Origin: Bauldia sp.
GTDB taxonomy: Bacteria; Pseudomonadota; Alphaproteobacteria; Rhizobiales; Kaistiaceae
Direction: 5' to 3'
Assembly (NCBI GenBank): GCA_020442095.1
Contig: JAGRKY010000336.1
Location: 1-6,186 of the forward strand
Length of the DNA: 6,186 nt
This document shows, piece after piece, positions 1 to 6,093 of this stretch (within the stretch, counting starts at the first letter, position 1; each line of letters opens with the position of its first letter). The notes under the pieces were generated by a model. That model was not told where the DNA came from. It saw nothing but the letters and a program-made list of their open reading frames with translations, and did not search any database. The translations under genes and the position numbers were made by a program.

Positions 1-636
1 GGTTCCGTCGTCGGCATCCTGCTCGTCGTCCTCGTCGCGGTCGTCGGCTGGCAGATCTGGCGCTCGAACGAAGCCTCGCGCGCCGCCGAGGAATTGCAGA
101 TCGAGTTGACGGTGACGCTTCCCGCCGCGGTGAAGGATGCCGGCGATGCGGCGCTGGCGGCCGCCACGGACAACGACACCAAGGCTGCGGTCGAGGATGT
201 CATCGCCAAGGGCGATGCCGCGATCGCCGCCAGGGACGGCGACGCCATGCGCGGCGTGGTCGAGGAGCTGAAGTCGCTTCGCGCCGACATCCTGCAGACC
301 TATACGCTGACCATCGTCTCGCGCGAGGGCGAGGATACCGGCGTCTTCCGCATCCCCGACGTCAACGAGAATGCCCGCAACTACTACCTCATCGTCGAGG
401 CGCTGACCGACTCGGGCGAAGCCCTGGCGCTGCCGATCGTCAACGAGGAGAACGGCAAGACGGAAGTCGTGAAGAAGTGGGGCGTCCGCGTGCCGGAATC
501 GACCTTCGAGACGGTCCGCGCCGACAAGTCCGACGACGGGATCGTCGAAAACAACATCCTCGGCGAGAAGCACCGTGGCACCCTGAAGGTCGACTACCTG
601 ATGGACGTCGAGGACGGCGCGATTACCGCATGGTGA
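1..636 (+). CDS. Partial (5' end missing) single-pass membrane protein of unknown function, possibly DUF6384-like
   Basis: The reading frame is open from base 1 and the true start lies upstream, so 211 C-terminal residues plus the TGA stop are visible. Visible residues 2-20 are a strongly hydrophobic run (GSVVGILLVVLVAVVGWQIW, then Arg), which reads as a transmembrane anchor. Residues about 22-95 are Ala/Asp/Glu/Lys-rich and should be helical. Residues about 98-211 look like a beta-rich domain, with motifs RNYYLIVEA, KKWGVRVP and EKHRGTLKVDY. A TTG at 94 could be taken as a start, but that would discard an in-frame membrane segment, so I treat the gene as truncated by the window edge. The C-terminal domain resembles, from memory only, the uncharacterised DUF6384 family. 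The stop is 4 bp before the next gene, which implies an operon and probable translational coupling. Function unknown. Confidence 0.8.
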   Translation, partial: GSVVGILLVVLVAVVGWQIWRSNEASRAAEELQIELTVTLPAAVKDAGDAALAAATDNDTKAAVEDVIAKGDAAIAARDGDAMRGVVEELKSLRADILQTYTLTIVSREGEDTGVFRIPDVNENARNYYLIVEALTDSGEALALPIVNEENGKTEVVKKWGVRVPESTFETVRADKSDDGIVENNILGEKHRGTLKVDYLMDVEDGAITAW

Positions 637-640
637 TGGA

Positions 641-2059
641 ATGATCCCGGCCAGCAAGGCGCTCTCCTCGATCGAACAGGCGATCCTCGGTGTCCGCAAG
701 GACGAGGACCGGCTGACCAAGATGCTGACCTCGGCCACCGAGGATGCGGCGCGGATGCGGGCCCAGCAGACCGACGCCTTCCGGGCGCTCGCCCGCCTGA
801 AACTCGATGCCCTTGCCCGCGACGAGGTGGTCGGCCGCCTCGATTCGGCGGAGCGGACCGCGCTCGAGGCGCTGCGAAAACGCAAAGACGCGCTTGACGC
901 GGTGGCCGGCGACCGCGCCGACCTCACCGCGGCGATGGCGGCCGCCGAAAAGGCGCGCGACGCGGCCGCCGAGGTGCTCGCCAAGGCAGTCGATGCGGTC
1001 GAGGCCCAGGCCGACAAGACCAGAGACCGGCTGGCCAGCGATCAGGGATGGCTGGAGCATTCGCGGCTGATCGCCGATGCCGAGGCCAAGGCCGCCGCCG
1101 CCGCCGAAAAGGCAAGCCAGTCGGAGAAGGATCGCGACGAGAAGCGGAAGCCCTATGACGAGGACCCGCTCTTCACCTATCTGTGGTCGCGAGGCTATGG
1201 CACCTCGGACTATAGCGCCGGGGCCATCGTCCGCTTCTTCGACGCGAAGGTTGCGCGGCTGATCGACTACGATACGGCGCGGCCCAACTACTACATGCTC
1301 AACGAGATACCGAAGCGGCTCCGCGAGCACGCCACCCGGCTGGAACAGGCCGCGGCCGAGACCCACGCGCAGGCCGAGGCATTCGAGCGGAAGGCGCTGG
1401 AGGCGGACGGCATCGTCGCGCTGGAATCGGCCGTCGCGGCGGCGACCGAGGCCCATGACAAGGCCGATGCCGCCGTGGAGGCGCTCGAAGCCAAGCTCGC
1501 CGGCCTCGACCAGCGCCAGAACGAGCTGCTCGACGTCTCGAAGGACGCTTCGCTCAATACCGCCGTCGAAGGTCTGGTCGCTGCCATCGCCCGCGAGGAC
1601 CTCGCCTCCCTCTACAAGGAGGCGATGGCGACGGAGACCCCGGAAGACGAGAAGATCGTCCGGATGCTCCGCGACATCGAGCCGAAGCTTGCCCGGCGCG
1701 AGGCGGAAGCGGAAGAAGTGCGGAAGGCGGCGGTCGAGCTCGCCCACAAGCGGGCCGAACTGGAGCAGTCGCGCGATAACTTCCACCGTTCCGGCTACAA
1801 CGACCCGCGCGGCCAGTTCGCCGACGGCGCGCTGATCGGCAGCATCATCACCAGCGTGCTCCAGGGGGCGATGACGTCGAAGAACCTGAACGACGCGCTC
1901 GGCAGGGGATTCAGCGTCCGCAACCCGCCGCGAGGCGGCGGGAGCTTCGGTGGCGGGCTGCGGTTTCCCAGCAGCCCGAGCCGTTCTTCGCCGAGCCGAC
2001 CGTCGATGCCGTCACGGCCGCGCGGTGGCGGCGGCTTCAGGACCGGCGGCCGGTTCTAG
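641..2059 (+). CDS. Coiled-coil protein with Gly/Ser/Arg-rich C-terminal tail, unknown function
   Basis: This 472-aa protein is not one I recognise. Residues about 15-165 and 228-390 are rich in Ala, Glu, Lys, Arg and Asp with heptad-like spacing and should form long alpha-helical coiled coils. Between them, residues about 170-232 are aromatic-rich and look like a small folded module, with motifs DPLFTYLWSRGYGTSDYS and NYYMLNEIPKRL. After a short, mildly hydrophobic stretch (GALIGSIITSVLQGAM), residues 428-472 form a low-complexity tail of Gly-rich and SPSR-type repeats ending GGGGFRTGGRF. There is no signal peptide or clear membrane helix, so it is probably cytoplasmic or attached through its upstream neighbour. 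The ATG lies 4 bp after the upstream TGA with only a weak GATGGA ahead of it, which fits translational coupling. Codon use matches the neighbours. A scaffold or structural role is inference. Confidence 0.85.
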   Translation: MIPASKALSSIEQAILGVRKDEDRLTKMLTSATEDAARMRAQQTDAFRALARLKLDALARDEVVGRLDSAERTALEALRKRKDALDAVAGDRADLTAAMAAAEKARDAAAEVLAKAVDAVEAQADKTRDRLASDQGWLEHSRLIADAEAKAAAAAEKASQSEKDRDEKRKPYDEDPLFTYLWSRGYGTSDYSAGAIVRFFDAKVARLIDYDTARPNYYMLNEIPKRLREHATRLEQAAAETHAQAEAFERKALEADGIVALESAVAAATEAHDKADAAVEALEAKLAGLDQRQNELLDVSKDASLNTAVEGLVAAIAREDLASLYKEAMATETPEDEKIVRMLRDIEPKLARREAEAEEVRKAAVELAHKRAELEQSRDNFHRSGYNDPRGQFADGALIGSIITSVLQGAMTSKNLNDALGRGFSVRNPPRGGGSFGGGLRFPSSPSRSSPSRPSMPSRPRGGGGFRTGGRF

Positions 2060-2075
2060 CAGCCCGAAGGCCGGG

Positions 2076-2438
2076 TCAGGCGGCGAGCCACATCTTGGCG
2101 GCTTCGATATCCTCGACCGGAAACACCTTCAGCGCGGTCGGCATCAGGCCGTCCATCGCGCCGGCCGCGCGGCGGTAGGGGCCGTCCTCGGCGAGAAAGG
2201 CGATCCGCTCGAAGTCGCGGAAATGGCGGGTGCCGAAGATCGCATCGTCGAGAAGCGCATTCGGCTCGTAGCCCGCGAAATCGGAAGCGACGACGTAGAG
2301 CAGCTTGACCTGCCCGTTATCGGCGATCGCCTTTTCGATTTCCGGCTCGAGGGTCCTTGCGCGATCCTCGCGGCTGATACGCCCGCTGGCGAGATAGCCG
2401 ATGGCGCCTTCAGGCAGATTCTCGATTGGTGTGAACAT
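2076..2438 (-). CDS. SpoIIAA-like STAS/SEC14 domain protein, downstream paralogue
   Basis: The 120-aa product is a single SpoIIAA-like (STAS/SEC14-type) domain, the group often seen as short stand-alone alphaproteobacterial proteins. Supporting features are the beta strand VKLLYVVAS (residues 44-52), the conserved block FAGYEP-x-A-x-x-DD-x-x-FG-x-RHF-x-DFERIAF (54-81) and a C-terminal VFPVED strand/helix (105-110). The start is well supported: GAGGAGGG (complement of 2443-2450) sits just upstream of the ATG at 2438. It is about 39% identical, ungapped, to the next gene upstream on the same strand, so the two are tandem paralogues. Known family: the SpoIIAA fold acts in protein-protein regulation in sporulation anti-anti-sigma factors, but this subgroup lacks the DSSG-type phosphoserine motif, so anti-sigma function should not be assumed. 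It converges on the coiled-coil gene with 16 bp between stops. Confidence 0.88.
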   Translation of the reverse strand: MFTPIENLPEGAIGYLASGRISREDRARTLEPEIEKAIADNGQVKLLYVVASDFAGYEPNALLDDAIFGTRHFRDFERIAFLAEDGPYRRAAGAMDGLMPTALKVFPVEDIEAAKMWLAA

Positions 2439-2549
2439 TGTACCCTCCTCAAAGTCCCGCAGTATCCGCGAGACTAGAGAGGAGCGACGTCCGCATGATG
2501 ACGATCATGCGGATTCTTCGTTGCCAAAATCGGGCGTAACGGTGACCGC
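2439..2549 (-). other. Intergenic spacer between the SpoIIAA-like paralogues
   Basis: This spacer is long for two adjacent same-strand genes. It holds the Shine-Dalgarno sequence of the downstream paralogue (2443-2450), a perfect inverted repeat (2490-2513) and, beside the upstream stop codon, a weaker stem (2536-2553). No coding potential is convincing: the ORFs crossing it in other frames lack domain-like sequence. The spacer may hold a promoter or a processing or attenuation element that uncouples the two paralogues. Confidence 0.5.
2490..2513. promoter_or_regulatory. Perfect 10-bp inverted repeat with 4-nt loop
   Basis: The left arm TCCGCATGAT (2490-2499) is exactly complementary to the right arm ATCATGCGGA (2504-2513) around the loop GACG. 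In RNA this gives a stable 10-bp stem-loop on either strand. On the minus strand, the direction of the flanking genes, no run of U follows it, so it is not a classic intrinsic terminator. It lies 51 nt upstream of the ATG of the downstream SpoIIAA-like gene. It could be a dimeric repressor operator, an mRNA processing or stability hairpin, or a weak terminator. The repeat itself is certain; the role is inference. Confidence 0.6.
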
Positions 2550-2553
2550 TTAC
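2524..2553 (-). terminator. Weak hairpin plus short U run at the end of the upstream SpoIIAA-like gene
   Basis: On the minus strand a 7-bp stem with one bulged base and a 3-nt loop (2536-2553; GTAA-G-CGG pairing with CCGTTAC) starts within the TAA stop region. It is followed about 6 nt later by TTTT (complement of 2526-2529). The U run is short and displaced, so this may be a leaky terminator or attenuator, or chance. Confidence 0.22.
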
Positions 2554-2912
2554 CCGGCTAACCAGGCCTTCGCCTTGTCGGTGTCCTTCACCGGGAAGAC
2601 CTGGACCATCGCCGGCATCAGGAATCCGACGGTGCGAACCGCGGCGCCATAGGCCTCGTTGTCGCTGACGAAGGCGACGCGTTCGAAATCGAAGAAATGC
2701 CGGAACCCGAAGGCCGTATCGTCCCACATGGCGCCCGGTTCGTAGCCCTCGAAGGCAGGACCGGCGACGATCATTACCCGCAGCTTGTGGCCTTCCTTGA
2801 GAGCAGCTTCGGCGGTCGGGATCAGGACATCGTGGTAGTCCGCCTTGGTGATCATCCCCTCGAGGGAGAAGCCGAGGACCCGCCCCGGCATTCCGGCAAT
2901 TTCGGTTATCAT
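2550..2912 (-). CDS. SpoIIAA-like STAS/SEC14 domain protein, upstream paralogue
   Basis: The 120-aa product is one SpoIIAA-like domain. It has the strand LRVMIVAG (residues 44-51), the core block FEGYEP-x-A-x-x-DD-x-x-FG-x-RHF-x-DFERVAF (54-81) and VFPVKD (105-110). By hand count it is identical to the downstream 120-aa protein at about 47 of 120 positions with no gap needed. The frame stays open far upstream (to 3305), but that extension runs antisense-free of homology through the ADH gene. The ATG at 2912 has a strong GGAAGGAG (complement of 2920-2927) with 7-nt spacing and begins exactly where the domain begins. It starts 35 bp after the ADH stop, so it is probably co-transcribed with it. 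The subgroup's molecular role is unknown to me; protein-partner regulation is a family-level guess. Confidence 0.9.
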   Translation of the reverse strand: MITEIAGMPGRVLGFSLEGMITKADYHDVLIPTAEAALKEGHKLRVMIVAGPAFEGYEPGAMWDDTAFGFRHFFDFERVAFVSDNEAYGAAVRTVGFLMPAMVQVFPVKDTDKAKAWLAG

Positions 2913-2919
2913 TGTAATT

Positions 2920-2927
2920 CTCCTTCC
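2920..2927 (-). promoter_or_regulatory. Ribosome binding site GGAAGGAG deciding the start at 2912
   Basis: The complement of 2920-2927 reads GGAAGGAG, 7 nt before the ATG at 2912. It fixes the start of the upstream SpoIIAA-like gene and excludes the 131-codon longer open frame that overlaps the ADH gene. Confidence 0.85.
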
Positions 2928-2947
2928 GCTTGGCCGGCCGGTCCCGG

Positions 2948-3940
2948 TCAGGGGATCAGCACGGCGGCACCCTGGATATCGCCGCTGCGCAGACGATCGA
3001 GCGCGTCGTTGGCCTGATCGAGCGGCATCGGCGTGACCGAGGTCCTGATCGGAATCTGGTCGGCGATGCGCATGAATTCCTCGCCGTCGGCGCGGGTCAG
3101 GTTGGCGACCGACTTGATCATCCGCTCCCCCCACAGGATCGAATAGGGGAACGCGGGGATCTCGCTCATATGGATACCGGCCGTGATCACCCGGCCGCCT
3201 TTGCGGACGGCACGGAGCGCGGCCGGAACCAGCGGCCCGACGGGCGCGAAGATGATCGCCGCATCGAGCGGCTCCGGCGGCATCACGTCGGAATCGCCGG
3301 CCCATTCCGCCCCGAGCTCCATCGCGAATTCCTGGGCGGCACGATCGCCGGCGCGGGTGAAGGCGAAGATGCGCTGTCCCTGGAAGACCGCGACCTGCGC
3401 CATGATATGGGCGGCGGCGCCGAAGCCGTAGATGCCGATCCGTTCGGCCGCGCCCGCCATGCGATGGGCGCGATGGCCGATCAACCCGGCGCAGAGCAGG
3501 GGGGCGGCTTCGGCATCATCGTAGCCGCTCGGCAGCCGGAAGCAGTAGCGGTAGTCGGCAACCACATATTCCTGAAATCCACCATCGACATGGCAGCCGG
3601 TGAACCGCGCCTCGTCGCAGAGATTTTCCTCGCCCGAGAGGCAGAAACGGCAATGCCGGCAGGTCGAGGCGAGCCAGGGTATGCCGACCCTTTCGCCGAT
3701 GCCGAAGCCCGAGGAACCCGGGCCAAGCTTCGCCACTTCGCCGACGATCTCGTGGCCCGGGACGATCGGGTAATCGCAAAGCGGCAATTCGCCGTCGACG
3801 ACGTGAAGGTCGGTCCGGCAGACGCCGCAGGCCCTGACGCGGACCAGCATCTGGTTCGGCCCGGGCACAGGCACATCCCGCTCGATCAGGCGGAGGGGTT
3901 CACCGGGACGGGAAATCGACATGGCGCGCATGGGACCCAT
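2948..3940 (-). CDS. Zinc-dependent alcohol dehydrogenase-family oxidoreductase (MDR superfamily)
   Basis: The 330-aa product is a medium-chain dehydrogenase/reductase. The N-terminal GroES-like catalytic domain carries the expected catalytic zinc ligands: C41 in CGVCRTDLH, H63-E64 in PGHE, and C150 in PLLCAG. A structural zinc site is complete: C94, C97, C100 and C108 in CRHCRFCLSGEENLC. The Rossmann domain follows, with GFGAAA at 172-177 in place of the usual GxGxxG. It should oxidise or reduce an alcohol/aldehyde pair with NAD(P); the substrate cannot be read from sequence. The length and CRTDLH motif fit the uncharacterised 'zinc-binding alcohol dehydrogenase family' subset (recollection: TIGR02822). 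Start: the ATG at 3940 has GGTGA 4 nt upstream; the ATG at 3931 (MRAMSI) matches usual family N-termini and is nearly as likely. The open frame to 4246 overlaps mepA and is rejected. First gene of the ADH/SpoIIAA-like cluster. Confidence 0.93.
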   Translation of the reverse strand: MGPMRAMSISRPGEPLRLIERDVPVPGPNQMLVRVRACGVCRTDLHVVDGELPLCDYPIVPGHEIVGEVAKLGPGSSGFGIGERVGIPWLASTCRHCRFCLSGEENLCDEARFTGCHVDGGFQEYVVADYRYCFRLPSGYDDAEAAPLLCAGLIGHRAHRMAGAAERIGIYGFGAAAHIMAQVAVFQGQRIFAFTRAGDRAAQEFAMELGAEWAGDSDVMPPEPLDAAIIFAPVGPLVPAALRAVRKGGRVITAGIHMSEIPAFPYSILWGERMIKSVANLTRADGEEFMRIADQIPIRTSVTPMPLDQANDALDRLRSGDIQGAAVLIP

Positions 3941-4109
3941 ACTGTCACCGGTCGCGCGGTTGCCAAAGCGCAAAACAGGGGCGCAGCCTTGCCGGGGCCA
4001 TCTTCTGGTCCATAATCGGGGTTGGTGGAGAGACGATCGTCGGCTGGTTAACCGTTCGTTGACGGCGGTGGTGAACCATGCCGCGGAAGACGAGCTCGGG
4101 AGCGCTTCG
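3941..4109. promoter_or_regulatory. Divergent intergenic region between ADH-family gene and mepA
   Basis: This 169-bp spacer separates two divergent genes and must hold both promoters, unless transcription starts inside coding sequence. I could not find a convincing -35/-10 pair on either strand. The clearest signals are the CtrA-box-like sequence at 4048-4063, a second related GGTGAACC at 4070-4077, and the mepA Shine-Dalgarno GGGAG at 4098-4102. Confidence 0.5.
4048..4063 (+). promoter_or_regulatory. CtrA-box-like site upstream of mepA
   Basis: The sequence reads TTAA, then seven bases, then TTGAC. The alphaproteobacterial cell-cycle regulator CtrA recognises TTAA-N7-TTAA(C), so spacing is exact and one base of the second half differs. 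It lies 46 bp before the mepA ATG, a sensible place for promoter control of a cell-wall hydrolase. In G+C-rich DNA TTAA is scarce, which raises its weight, but one near-match can arise by chance. Confidence 0.35.
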
Positions 4110-5048
4110 ATGCGCATAGCCTTGATTGCCAGCCTGGTATCGGCGCTGAGCCTTTTCGGGGCGGCGGCTTCGGCGCAGGATTCCGTTCCCGCCAAGGATC
4201 TTTTTGCCCGCGTGGTGACGCCGACCGACACCGCTCCCCAGAGCATTGGCTTCTATTCCCGCGGATGTCTCGCCGGCGCGGTGGCGCTGCCGGTCAATGG
4301 ACCGGCGTGGCAGGTCATGCGCCTGTCGCGCAATCGCAACTGGGGCATGCCCTCCCTGGTCAACTACATCGAACGTCTTGCGACCGATGCCCAGGCGGAC
4401 GGCTGGCCGGGCCTGCTGATCGGCGACATGTCGCAGCCCCGTGGCGGGCCCCTGCCTTTCGGACATGCAAGCCATCAGATCGGTCTCGATGTCGACATCT
4501 GGTTCGACCCGATGCCGAACCGGAAATTGACGGCGGAGGAGCGGGAACAGATCAGCGCCTCGTCCTATATCAGGAAGGGCACCAACGTCACGCTCGACCG
4601 ATCGAAATGGACGAGCGCCCATACCCGCCTGGTCAAGCGTGCGGCGAGCTATCCGGAGGTCGACCGCATCTTCGTCAATGCCGGAATCAAGAAGCAGCTA
4701 TGCGCCATGGCCGGATCCGATCGGGCCTGGCTCCGCAAGGTGCGGCCCTGGTACCTGCACGACGACCATCTCCACGTCAGGCTTGTCTGCCCGCCCGGAA
4801 ATCCGGGCTGCAAGCCGCAGGATCCGCCGCCGGATGGCGACGGCTGCGGCTCCAATCTCTCCTGGTGGCTGAGCCCGGCGCCATATGCCAGGCCGGGGAA
4901 GCCGACCAAGCCGGCGAAGCCGCCGCCGCCGTTGACGCTCGCCGGACTTCCGAGCCAGTGCCGTGCCGTGCTTTCCGATGCGTCGGTAGGCGTGGCGGGC
5001 GCCGAGATCAACATCCCGCTGCCGACCGCAAGGCCGGCGACCAACTAG
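4110..5048 (+). CDS. mepA: Penicillin-insensitive murein endopeptidase MepA
   Basis: The 312-aa product is a LAS-family metallopeptidase that cleaves D-Ala-meso-DAP cross-links in peptidoglycan without being blocked by penicillin. Residues 1-22 form a signal peptide ending ASA|Q, so it acts in the periplasm. The zinc-site motifs are intact: GHASHQIGLDVDIW gives H119, H122 and D129, and WYLHDDHLHVR gives H217, H220 and H222. Zinc ligands should be H122, D129 and H222, matching E. coli H113, D120 and H211. Six cysteines (C53, C198, C227, C234, C246, C284) have the spacing of the three E. coli disulfides. The E. coli enzyme is 274 aa (from memory). The extra length is mainly a Pro/Lys-rich stretch at about 258-275 and a C-terminal tail. 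The ATG at 4110 has GGGAG 7 nt upstream and begins the signal peptide; the longer open frame from 3921 overlaps ADH and is rejected. Possible CtrA control. Confidence 0.96.
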   Translation: MRIALIASLVSALSLFGAAASAQDSVPAKDLFARVVTPTDTAPQSIGFYSRGCLAGAVALPVNGPAWQVMRLSRNRNWGMPSLVNYIERLATDAQADGWPGLLIGDMSQPRGGPLPFGHASHQIGLDVDIWFDPMPNRKLTAEEREQISASSYIRKGTNVTLDRSKWTSAHTRLVKRAASYPEVDRIFVNAGIKKQLCAMAGSDRAWLRKVRPWYLHDDHLHVRLVCPPGNPGCKPQDPPPDGDGCGSNLSWWLSPAPYARPGKPTKPAKPPPPLTLAGLPSQCRAVLSDASVGVAGAEINIPLPTARPATN

Positions 5049-5083
5049 GCTCGCCGTCTCCTCCGGATTACTGGGCCAGCCGC

Positions 5084-5962
5084 TCAGTCGAGCCTGGCCT
5101 TGCGTGCGAAAGCCTTCGGCTTCCGCTTGTAGACTTTCCTTCCGATCGCGAAGGCTTCGCTTTCGAGGGCGTGCCGCTCCGCGGCGATCATCGAGAGCTG
5201 CCGCATCAGCGAATGATTGGCTTCCGGTGACAGGGCGAGGCGCTCGGCAAGGACCGCGTGGTCGTGATCATAGCCGAGCAGGTCGCCAAGCCGGCCGAGG
5301 TCGTCGGCCATCCCCCGGATCGGCTTCGGGACGCGCTTGCCGCCGAGACATATCAGGTGCCACAGCGTCTTGACGTCCTTCCGCCAGCCGTGGAGGTCGG
5401 GGGTCGAGGGGCTCAGACGGGCGCGCTCCATCGCCTCCCGTCCGTTCCGGTAGGCAACGGCCAACGCCGTGTCGAACAACGCCGCGCCATCGATCTTGCG
5501 CCGCAATTGTTCGAGCGCCACCTCGACCGCCGACAACCGTGCGATCACTTCCTCGACCGGCGCGTCGATGCGATGCGCCTCCTTGGCCCGACGATCGAGC
5601 TCGACAATCACCCGGTCGAGGCCCGCGTCGTCCTCGGGCGTGTTCATCTCGCGCAGATTGCGTGCCGTGGCCGCGACGACATCGGCATCGCGTGCAACCG
5701 CGAGCAGCCGCGCGGCCGCGGCGATCGACCGCCTCAGGTCGCGCGCCGAATGGCCGATGACGGGTTTGAGGACGCCGAGGGTCGATCGCGCCCGTTTCAG
5801 GCGCTGGCGGGCCCGATGAACCCTCTGGTCCGGTGTCTCCTCCGACGAGGAGAGCATCTGCCGGGCTTCGTCGATATCGTCGCTCAGCAAGCGCCAGAGC
5901 GCTTTGCCGACATTTTCGTCCTTGCCGATGCAGTGAGCCAAACCCGACGCACTCCCGCCCAT
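5084..5962 (-). CDS. CHAD domain-containing protein
   Basis: The 292-aa product is a stand-alone CHAD domain, an all-helical fold with two repeated halves rich in conserved His and basic residues; CHAD proteins are known to bind inorganic polyphosphate. Half one has VHRARQRLKRAR (48-59) and VARDADVV (89-96). Half two has LHGWRKDVKTLWHL (190-203) and RLGDLLGYDHDHAVL (224-238). The C-terminus is strongly basic (KVYKRKPKAFARKAR), which suits a polyanion partner. No CYTH/triphosphatase domain is fused or adjacent. The start is uncertain: the frame is open to 6154. I prefer the ATG at 5962 (MGGSASG, with GGGGGGCG upstream), because the extension (65 residues, Arg/Gly-rich) looks non-domain and the ATG at 6058 lies beside a GC hairpin with no Shine-Dalgarno. 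It converges on mepA with 35 bp between stops. Cytoplasmic, no signal peptide. Confidence 0.85.
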   Translation of the reverse strand: MGGSASGLAHCIGKDENVGKALWRLLSDDIDEARQMLSSSEETPDQRVHRARQRLKRARSTLGVLKPVIGHSARDLRRSIAAAARLLAVARDADVVAATARNLREMNTPEDDAGLDRVIVELDRRAKEAHRIDAPVEEVIARLSAVEVALEQLRRKIDGAALFDTALAVAYRNGREAMERARLSPSTPDLHGWRKDVKTLWHLICLGGKRVPKPIRGMADDLGRLGDLLGYDHDHAVLAERLALSPEANHSLMRQLSMIAAERHALESEAFAIGRKVYKRKPKAFARKARLD

Positions 5963-6093
5963 CGGTCGCCCCCCGGCAACCCCGCGCCGACACCAAAGCC
6001 GGGTCGCTTGCGAATCGCAACCGGCAATTCCGCTTCCGGTCCGGCGGCGCGCTGTCATGCGGCCGCCGGGCCGCTGTTTCTTGGAGAGGCGAT
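5963..6093 (-). other. Spacer, or extended N-terminus of the CHAD gene
   Basis: This stretch separates the CHAD gene start (5962) from the stop of the next minus-strand gene (6094-6096). It is open in the CHAD frame, with an alternative ATG at 6058 that would add 32 residues and leave a 35-bp gap. It contains a perfect 6-bp GC stem (GCGGCC 6059-6064, GGCCGC 6069-6074, 4-nt loop) touching that ATG. No T run follows on the minus strand, so it is at best a weak terminator of the upstream gene. No clear promoter is visible. Confidence 0.35.

Noticed and set aside
623..1786. 387-aa minus-strand open frame opposite the coiled-coil gene
   Set aside because: It is antisense to a gene with a coherent protein; its translation is Gly/Arg/Leu-rich with no domain motifs, as expected for the mirror of G+C-rich coding sequence.
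2060..2075. Possible bidirectional terminator (CCCG...CGGG) between convergent genes
   Set aside because: The stem is only 4 bp and there is no T run on either side.
2550..3305. 251-aa version of the upstream SpoIIAA-like protein, perhaps a fusion
   Set aside because: The first 131 residues are an out-of-frame reading of the ADH gene, and a strong Shine-Dalgarno precedes the internal ATG at 2912.
2930..4015. 361-aa plus-strand open frame opposite the ADH gene
   Set aside because: It lies wholly across the ADH gene, whose zinc motifs are unmistakable. The antisense product is rich in Arg, Asp and Gly and has no recognisable domain.
3941..4246. Extended N-terminus of the ADH-family protein
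   Set aside because: It would overlap the mepA signal peptide region on the opposite strand and has no family-like sequence; family N-termini begin at MRAM (3931) or just before.
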